Shown piece after piece: positions 34,478 to 39,012 of a stretch of DNA of 39,012 nucleotides. The notes beneath the pieces were generated by a model, which worked only from the letters and a program-made list of their open reading frames with translations, was not told the origin of the DNA and did not search any database. The translations under genes were made by a program, and so were the position numbers. The DNA comes from an uncultured Erysipelotrichaceae bacterium (GTDB lineage Bacteria > Bacillota_I > Bacilli_A > RFN20 > CAG-826). Within the stretch, counting starts at the first letter, position 1. Every line of letters begins with the position of its first letter. Location of the stretch: positions 1 to 39,012 of the forward strand of contig CACZZG010000008.1 in assembly GCA_902785645.1 (NCBI GenBank), given 5' to 3'.

Positions 34478-35734
34478 ATGAACTTTTACGAACATTTGAA
34501 ATCATATTTAAACGATGAACAAATCGATAAATTAAAAGCTTCATTAAGTGAAGAAAATAAGCATGGTGTTTTAGTAAACACCAAAAAGATGAGTGATGAG
34601 ATGTTTTTATCACTGTTTCCTCATGTCGAAAAACACCCAATTGTAAAACACGCTTATATATTTGATAAAAGAGAATATGAGCTAGGAAAAAGTATATATC
34701 ATGCTTTAGGATGCTTCTATATTCAAGAGCCTTCCGCAATGGTCCCTGCCTACTTACTTAATGCACAAGAAGGCGATATTGTTTTGGATTTATGTGCAGC
34801 TCCTGGAGGAAAAACAATACAGACATCACTACTAATGAATGATTCTGGTTTGATTGTTGCTAATGATCTATCAAAGTCTCGTGCTTTTTCTATTATCGAA
34901 AACGAAGAAAGATTAGGTTTAGGAAACATCATCGTCACAAATAATGACTTTTCTAAAATATATAAAAACTATTTATCAACTTTTGACAAAATCATTTTAG
35001 ATGCCCCATGTTCTGGATCCGGCATGTTCAGAAAAGAAGATAAAATGATGCAGGATTGGTCTTATAACAAAGTTTTGAAATTCGCGGAAATACAAAAAGA
35101 ATTGATCCTATATGCATATGAAATGCTAAAACCAGGTGGAACTATGTGTTATTCAACGTGCTCTTTTTCTCTAGAAGAAGATGAAGATGTCATTGAATAT
35201 TTATTAGAGAAAACTGATGCGGAAATCGTTAAAAGTGACCACCAGCTTTTCTTTAGAAAAGACAATAACCCGTTGGGCTTTCATCTATTGCCATCATTGT
35301 TCCCTGGAGAAGGACATTATATTTGCTTAATAAGGAAACCTGGAGTGTTTATAAAAGCACCTAATTCTAAGACAAATAAAACTGGAAAATATGGTTTCCA
35401 ATTTGAGTATAAGTTTGGTAATTATCTATTTGGAAACAATGTTTCTTTTAATACCAAACATCTTAATATTGTGCGCTTAGGTGTTAAAATTGGCGAGATA
35501 TTTAATAATGACATTAAATATGATTATCACTATGCGCATTATATCCAAAAATTTAGTAAAAAATACGAACTTAATGACGCTCAAGTTAAAACTTATTTCA
35601 CCGGTAATGTGCTAAATGTTCCTATTGATAAAGGAACCTATTTATTAACATATAAAGGCATTAGTGTTGATATTACTAAATCCGATGGAAGAATGATCAA
35701 AAATTCACTTCCCAAAGGACTAAGAACAAAATAA
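34478..35734 (+). CDS. RsmF/NOL1-NOP2-Sun family rRNA cytosine-5 methyltransferase
   Basis: 418 residues. SAM-binding DLCAAPGGKT (about 101-110), the first catalytic-loop DAPCSGSGMFRK and the catalytic cysteine motif YSTCSF are all present, followed by an insertion and a C-terminal PUA-like region (VLNVPIDKGTYLLTYKGISVDI). This architecture matches RsmF-type enzymes that methylate 16S rRNA. Exact target positions cannot be read from sequence. The gene is alone, divergent from the phosphorylase and convergent with plsC. Confidence 0.9.
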   Translation: MNFYEHLKSYLNDEQIDKLKASLSEENKHGVLVNTKKMSDEMFLSLFPHVEKHPIVKHAYIFDKREYELGKSIYHALGCFYIQEPSAMVPAYLLNAQEGDIVLDLCAAPGGKTIQTSLLMNDSGLIVANDLSKSRAFSIIENEERLGLGNIIVTNNDFSKIYKNYLSTFDKIILDAPCSGSGMFRKEDKMMQDWSYNKVLKFAEIQKELILYAYEMLKPGGTMCYSTCSFSLEEDEDVIEYLLEKTDAEIVKSDHQLFFRKDNNPLGFHLLPSLFPGEGHYICLIRKPGVFIKAPNSKTNKTGKYGFQFEYKFGNYLFGNNVSFNTKHLNIVRLGVKIGEIFNNDIKYDYHYAHYIQKFSKKYELNDAQVKTYFTGNVLNVPIDKGTYLLTYKGISVDITKSDGRMIKNSLPKGLRTK

Positions 35735-35735
35735 A

Positions 35736-35759
35736 AAAGATTAGTTTTAACTAATCTTT
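35736..35759. terminator. Bidirectional terminator between the RsmF-like gene and plsC
   Basis: Near-perfect palindrome AAAGATTAGTT / AACTAATCTTT starting 2 nt after the plus-strand stop. On the minus strand it runs into TTTTTTATTTT and overlaps the plsC TAA. The plus-strand T run is short, so it should work best for plsC. Confidence 0.75.
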
Positions 35760-36546
35760 AGAATATTTGATTGAAACGATAATTTTTCTTGTTATATTTC
35801 AACATCAATTGATGATCTTTGGCTTTTAAGTTGAATGTCACCGCTCTTTCGATACGGTCATGAACAACTTCGGCAATTTGCTGTGTCGTCATATCTTTAT
35901 ATTCCTCGTAACAAAGAGGTTTCAAGAATTCAACGCAAACAGGATATCTCTTATAAAGAGGTTTTTTCTTAAGTGGTCTAAATGTTCCGTAAATGGCAAC
36001 TGGCACTATTGGAGTCTGGCTCTTATAGGCGGGTCTAAATGTTCCGTGATGGAATTCAGGAATATTATGCATTTGATCTTTATTTCTTGTACCTTCAGGG
36101 AAAATAATCCAGCTCTTATCTTTTTTCTCAGTTAAATCTTTCTCCACCGCCATCATGATACGAAGACTTTGTTTTAAGTCTCCTCTATCCAAGAATTGTC
36201 CTTCAATTCCGGTGATGACTTTTCCAGCAAATGGTTTGTTTTGCAATTCCTTTTTAGCAACAAATGTGCATGGTTTATCCAATAAACATATTAATGATAC
36301 AGGATCATAAGCGGATAAATGGTTGCAAACAAAGAAACAAGTTTCTTTAGGAACGTTTTCTAATCCTTCAACGTGATGTTCAATGTCTAAAGCTTTGGAT
36401 AATCTAATCAATAGTTTTCTCAGTTTTTTATAACGGTATTCAAATGGAATTATAGCGACCTTTTTGGCGAATTTTCTGATCCACGAAAAATAAGCCACAA
36501 TAATGTGACCGCCTACTCTAAAAACCGCTTTTAAAAAATGCCACAT
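35758..36546 (-). CDS. plsC: 1-acyl-sn-glycerol-3-phosphate acyltransferase
   Basis: Adds the second acyl chain to lysophosphatidic acid in phospholipid synthesis. 262 residues with the catalytic NHLSAYD (HX4D) motif and the FPEGTRNKD substrate motif; the N-terminal part (about 1-25) is weakly hydrophobic and basic, suiting membrane association. Its ATG follows the pulA stop by 2 nt with no clear ribosome site, so translation is probably coupled. Confidence 0.93.
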   Translation of the reverse strand: MWHFLKAVFRVGGHIIVAYFSWIRKFAKKVAIIPFEYRYKKLRKLLIRLSKALDIEHHVEGLENVPKETCFFVCNHLSAYDPVSLICLLDKPCTFVAKKELQNKPFAGKVITGIEGQFLDRGDLKQSLRIMMAVEKDLTEKKDKSWIIFPEGTRNKDQMHNIPEFHHGTFRPAYKSQTPIVPVAIYGTFRPLKKKPLYKRYPVCVEFLKPLCYEEYKDMTTQQIAEVVHDRIERAVTFNLKAKDHQLMLKYNKKNYRFNQIF

Positions 36547-36548
36547 AA

Positions 36549-38684
36549 TTACTTTTTATATAAAACCTGGATTGATAACGGAGAAATCATTCCGTTTTTT
36601 GTAAATACTTTTTGAGTCTTCTTATCGGAAGAAATGAACACTGAATAATAATCATCTAATTCATATGTCTTTGGTTCACTGTTTGGATTGATTAATAAGG
36701 CGACTTTTTTATTTGGCTTAACAAGATCTTCTTTGTCGCAGTTATATGCAATGATTCCATTGTTCCAATACATGGTGTCAAAAATCTTATTTAAATCGCT
36801 ATTCTCTTTAACGTTAAGATAAGAATACATTCTCTTTCTAAAAGAAATTGTCTTGGCTAATTCTTCCACCATTTCAAATCTTTCATCAACGAGTTTCCAA
36901 TCCATATTGTTAACTTTTAATAAATTATATGTATTATCTAATCCAGACTTTGATAATCCAATTTCTTGACCCATATGGATGAAAGGAATTCCAAGCGCAA
37001 ACAAAACTAATTTATTCGCAAACAAAACCCTCTTTAATAAAACATCTTTTGGTTCGTCTTCATTAGAAAAAGATAGTTTATCAAAAAGCGTGTTGTTATC
37101 ATGACACTCAACATAGTTAAGTGATTGGTTGATGTCTAAGAAACGGTGTTTGAATGGATAATCAATAGAACAACCTCTCATGGCATAGTTAAATGCGCTG
37201 GCGTTTTCTAGATTTCCACCGACATATCCTTTTTGGCGAATGGAATCTTTGAAGTTCCCACCTCTTAATGTGTCGCGGAATAAATCGTTAAAGAATCCAA
37301 TACCTGGCATTCTATCGGCGTTTTCTGAACAAGCCTTCTGAGATAAAGGAAGTTCGGAGCCCATATTCCAGCCCTCACCATAGAAAATAATATCTTCTTT
37401 GAGCTTTTTACAAATCTTGAAGCCTTGATTAACGGTTTCAATATCCATTAAACCCATCAAATCGAAGCGGTAGCCATCGATATCAAAGATATCGGTAAAA
37501 TATTCAAGAGATTCAAGAATCGCTTTTCTAGCCATCTTTCTTTCACTGGCAAAATCATCACCACATCCAGAAGCACATGCTTGAAGTCCATTTGGTCGAC
37601 GACGATAGAAATAATTAGGGACAACTTTTTCAAAAGATGTATACATGAATTCGTATAAATGGTTATAGACAACATCCATTACTACGCGAATATCATTTTT
37701 GTGTAAAGCTTCCACCATTTCTTTGAATTCTAATAAACGATTCATTGGATCTTCTGGTTTAGTGGAATAACTACCTTCAATTGCGAAGAATGATGTTGGG
37801 TTATATCCCCAGTTATATCCTTTGGATATGTCTTTATCATCATTACCATAGAAATCCATTACAGGCAGGATTTGCAAATGAGTAATTCCTAAATACTTTA
37901 GATAATCTAAACCAGCGGGATTACCGCCTTTAGTCTTTCTTCCTTCTTCTGTAAGAGAAAGGAACTTGCCTTTATTGACAATATTTGTGTTTTTATCTTC
38001 AGAAAAATCTCTAATACAAGTTTCATAAATAATCGCATCAGAGTTCTTTTTGAAATGGGTGGTTGGTTTAATCTTTTTAATGGCTTTAACTTGTTCAATG
38101 TCCACAACCGCAGAATATTCACTATTAAATGAAACGCCCTTTCCCCATGGGTCATTTGTTTCATTTACAATTCCACTATTGGTGACAATGTAATGATATT
38201 TTGCGTTTAATAAATCACCTTTTAATGTATATCTAAAGACGCCTTTTTCGCTTCTTTCCATGAAAAATCTCTGGAATTTGCCGTCAATTTCGATTTTTAG
38301 AACAACTTCAGATGCCAAAGGAGCCCAAACATTAAACTTGGTCTCTTCTTTGCTATAATTTGCGCCTAAATCGTTTCCATCATAATAGAATTTGTCATCG
38401 AATCCATGGAAATTTACAGCGTCAGAAACATCAACATTGATACGAGGAAAACCCTCAAGAACAATGACATAAGAATGGCCATATTCGAATTCTTTTTTCA
38501 TTTCCAATTCAAATAAAGAAACACTGCTGTTGGAAATGTGCTTGGTGATGTTTAATTTTACTTCTGGTTCATCATCTTTCTTTAGAAAGAAGGATGGATT
38601 ATATGGCAAACTAACTGCGGTAAAAAGCAAGACATTAATCTTGTTTAAAGAAACTAAGTTTGCCTGGAAATATGTATTTTTCAT
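36549..38684 (-). CDS. pulA: Type I pullulanase
   Basis: Hydrolyses alpha-1,6 links in glycogen, pullulan or limit dextrins. 711 residues without a signal peptide, so intracellular: an N-terminal domain, a CBM48 region (NYSKEETKFNVWAPLASEVVLKI, about 110-190), then the GH13 barrel with DVVYNH, nucleophile Asp in GYRFDLMG, acid/base Glu in FYGEGWN and VECHDN, and a beta-rich C-terminus. The family-typical YNWGYNP motif is present. It points to glycogen or maltodextrin breakdown in the cytosol. The ATG is 6 nt after the ftsK stop with no Shine-Dalgarno. Confidence 0.96.
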   Translation of the reverse strand: MKNTYFQANLVSLNKINVLLFTAVSLPYNPSFFLKKDDEPEVKLNITKHISNSSVSLFELEMKKEFEYGHSYVIVLEGFPRINVDVSDAVNFHGFDDKFYYDGNDLGANYSKEETKFNVWAPLASEVVLKIEIDGKFQRFFMERSEKGVFRYTLKGDLLNAKYHYIVTNSGIVNETNDPWGKGVSFNSEYSAVVDIEQVKAIKKIKPTTHFKKNSDAIIYETCIRDFSEDKNTNIVNKGKFLSLTEEGRKTKGGNPAGLDYLKYLGITHLQILPVMDFYGNDDKDISKGYNWGYNPTSFFAIEGSYSTKPEDPMNRLLEFKEMVEALHKNDIRVVMDVVYNHLYEFMYTSFEKVVPNYFYRRRPNGLQACASGCGDDFASERKMARKAILESLEYFTDIFDIDGYRFDLMGLMDIETVNQGFKICKKLKEDIIFYGEGWNMGSELPLSQKACSENADRMPGIGFFNDLFRDTLRGGNFKDSIRQKGYVGGNLENASAFNYAMRGCSIDYPFKHRFLDINQSLNYVECHDNNTLFDKLSFSNEDEPKDVLLKRVLFANKLVLFALGIPFIHMGQEIGLSKSGLDNTYNLLKVNNMDWKLVDERFEMVEELAKTISFRKRMYSYLNVKENSDLNKIFDTMYWNNGIIAYNCDKEDLVKPNKKVALLINPNSEPKTYELDDYYSVFISSDKKTQKVFTKNGMISPLSIQVLYKK

Positions 38685-38690
38685 ATGAAA

Positions 38691-39012
38691 TTAAAAGCTT
38701 GTTTGGTCACTACTGACTGGAATGTCGCTTTCAACACTTCCATCGTAGAATTTATCTTTAATTAAGACCGGACACCCTTTGTTGCCTTCGGTTTCTTTAG
38801 CGACGATACCTTCGCTTTGCATACGCAAGAAGAAGCGACCCGCTCTATTGAAGCCAACACCCATTTCTCTTTGAATACGAGAAATTGACATATATTCTTG
38901 ACTCATAACCCAGCCCTTGATTTCTTCATATTTAGCTTCTTCACTATTAGCTTGACTGGTTTGGAACTCAGTGGAAGCCAAAACTGGAGCAGCAGCTTTT
39001 GCACTAGCTTCT
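38691..39012 (-). CDS. ftsK: DNA translocase FtsK/SpoIIIE, C-terminal end
   Basis: Only the last 107 codons are in the window; the frame is open to the right edge. They contain an Ala/Ser-rich linker (SAKAAAPVLAS) and then the gamma winged-helix domain, KYEEIKGWVMSQEYMSISRIQREMGVGFNRAGRFFLRM followed by GIV, which reads the oriented KOPS/SRS sequences in this family. The reading frame has an internal TTG at 38979 but no reason to begin there. The motor domain must lie beyond 39012. Confidence 0.88.
   Translation of the reverse strand, partial: EASAKAAAPVLASTEFQTSQANSEEAKYEEIKGWVMSQEYMSISRIQREMGVGFNRAGRFFLRMQSEGIVAKETEGNKGCPVLIKDKFYDGSVESDIPVSSDQTSF

Noticed and set aside
34359-34739. 126-codon minus-strand frame overlapping the start of the RsmF-like gene
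   Set aside because: It overlaps a clear methyltransferase N-terminus and the phosphorylase start; product is His/Tyr/Leu-rich without a recognisable domain and has no ribosome site.
1-39012. Mycoplasma-type genetic code (TGA as Trp)
   Set aside because: TGA ends ybeY and comEA at conserved protein ends, and tryptophan is encoded by TGG.
1-39012. CRISPR array, prophage, insertion sequence or defence island
   Set aside because: No regular repeat-spacer pattern, transposase, integrase, restriction or toxin-antitoxin gene is visible; the gene order is a normal chromosomal one.

Overview
The window is a gene-dense, AT-rich chromosomal segment of a low-GC Gram-positive bacterium. The gene order is typical of Bacilli: recO-era-cdd-ybeY, lepA-hemW-hrcA-grpE-dnaK-dnaJ, comEA-comEC-holA next to rpsT, alaS-ruvX-DUF1292, and rarA-dtd-mnmA. 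TGA is used as a stop (ybeY, comEA), so the code is the standard bacterial one and not the Mycoplasma code. The small intergenic gaps, single-chain GlyQS and AT-rich codon use would suit an uncultured Bacilli lineage near Erysipelotrichales, RF39 or Acholeplasmatales. That placement is inference; only the Bacillota level is well supported. I see no insertion sequence, prophage, CRISPR array, rRNA or tRNA gene. No gene-free stretch exceeds about 290 bases, and the longest one holds the alaS T-box leader.

Layout. 1-4914 (minus): start of glyQS, then recO, era, cdd, ybeY and a C39-peptidase membrane protein that lacks an ATPase domain. 4992-9730 (minus): dnaJ, dnaK, grpE and hrcA behind a promoter flanked by two CIRCE operators. 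9778-18280 (minus): an RDD membrane protein, hemW, a small membrane protein, a degenerate Fic-fold protein, lepA, an XPD/DinG-type helicase fused to a RecB-type nuclease domain, and fmt. 18336-21202 (plus): a YfcE-type phosphoesterase, an adenylation/carrier didomain protein and rpsT. 21206-25298 (minus): holA, comEC, comEA, greA. 25399-26558 (plus): two half-size ChrA transporters. 26555-34393 (minus): DUF1292, ruvX, alaS with its T-box, mnmA, dtd, rarA, pyrimidine-nucleoside phosphorylase. 34478-35734 (plus): an RsmF-like methyltransferase. 35758-39012 (minus): plsC, type I pullulanase and the C-terminus of FtsK.

Most genes are housekeeping: translation and tRNA charging, protein folding, DNA repair and replication, DNA uptake, nucleoside salvage, lipid and glycogen metabolism. 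Two signals stand out. First, comEA and the distant C39 membrane protein carry nearly the same leader of about 50 nt, ending in a 12-bp hairpin. The 3' arm of that hairpin is the Shine-Dalgarno sequence and its 8-nt loop is identical in both copies. This suggests a shared regulatory switch linking DNA uptake to a peptidase of unknown substrate. Second, about eight transcription units, including fmt, lepA, rarA and holA, have a -10 box only 6-9 nt before the start codon and no Shine-Dalgarno, which suggests widespread leaderless mRNAs. Further oddities are a Fic-fold protein whose whole catalytic loop is replaced, an acyl-activating enzyme fused to its own carrier domain, terminators built over stop codons or inside a convergent gene, and compact convergent overlaps.
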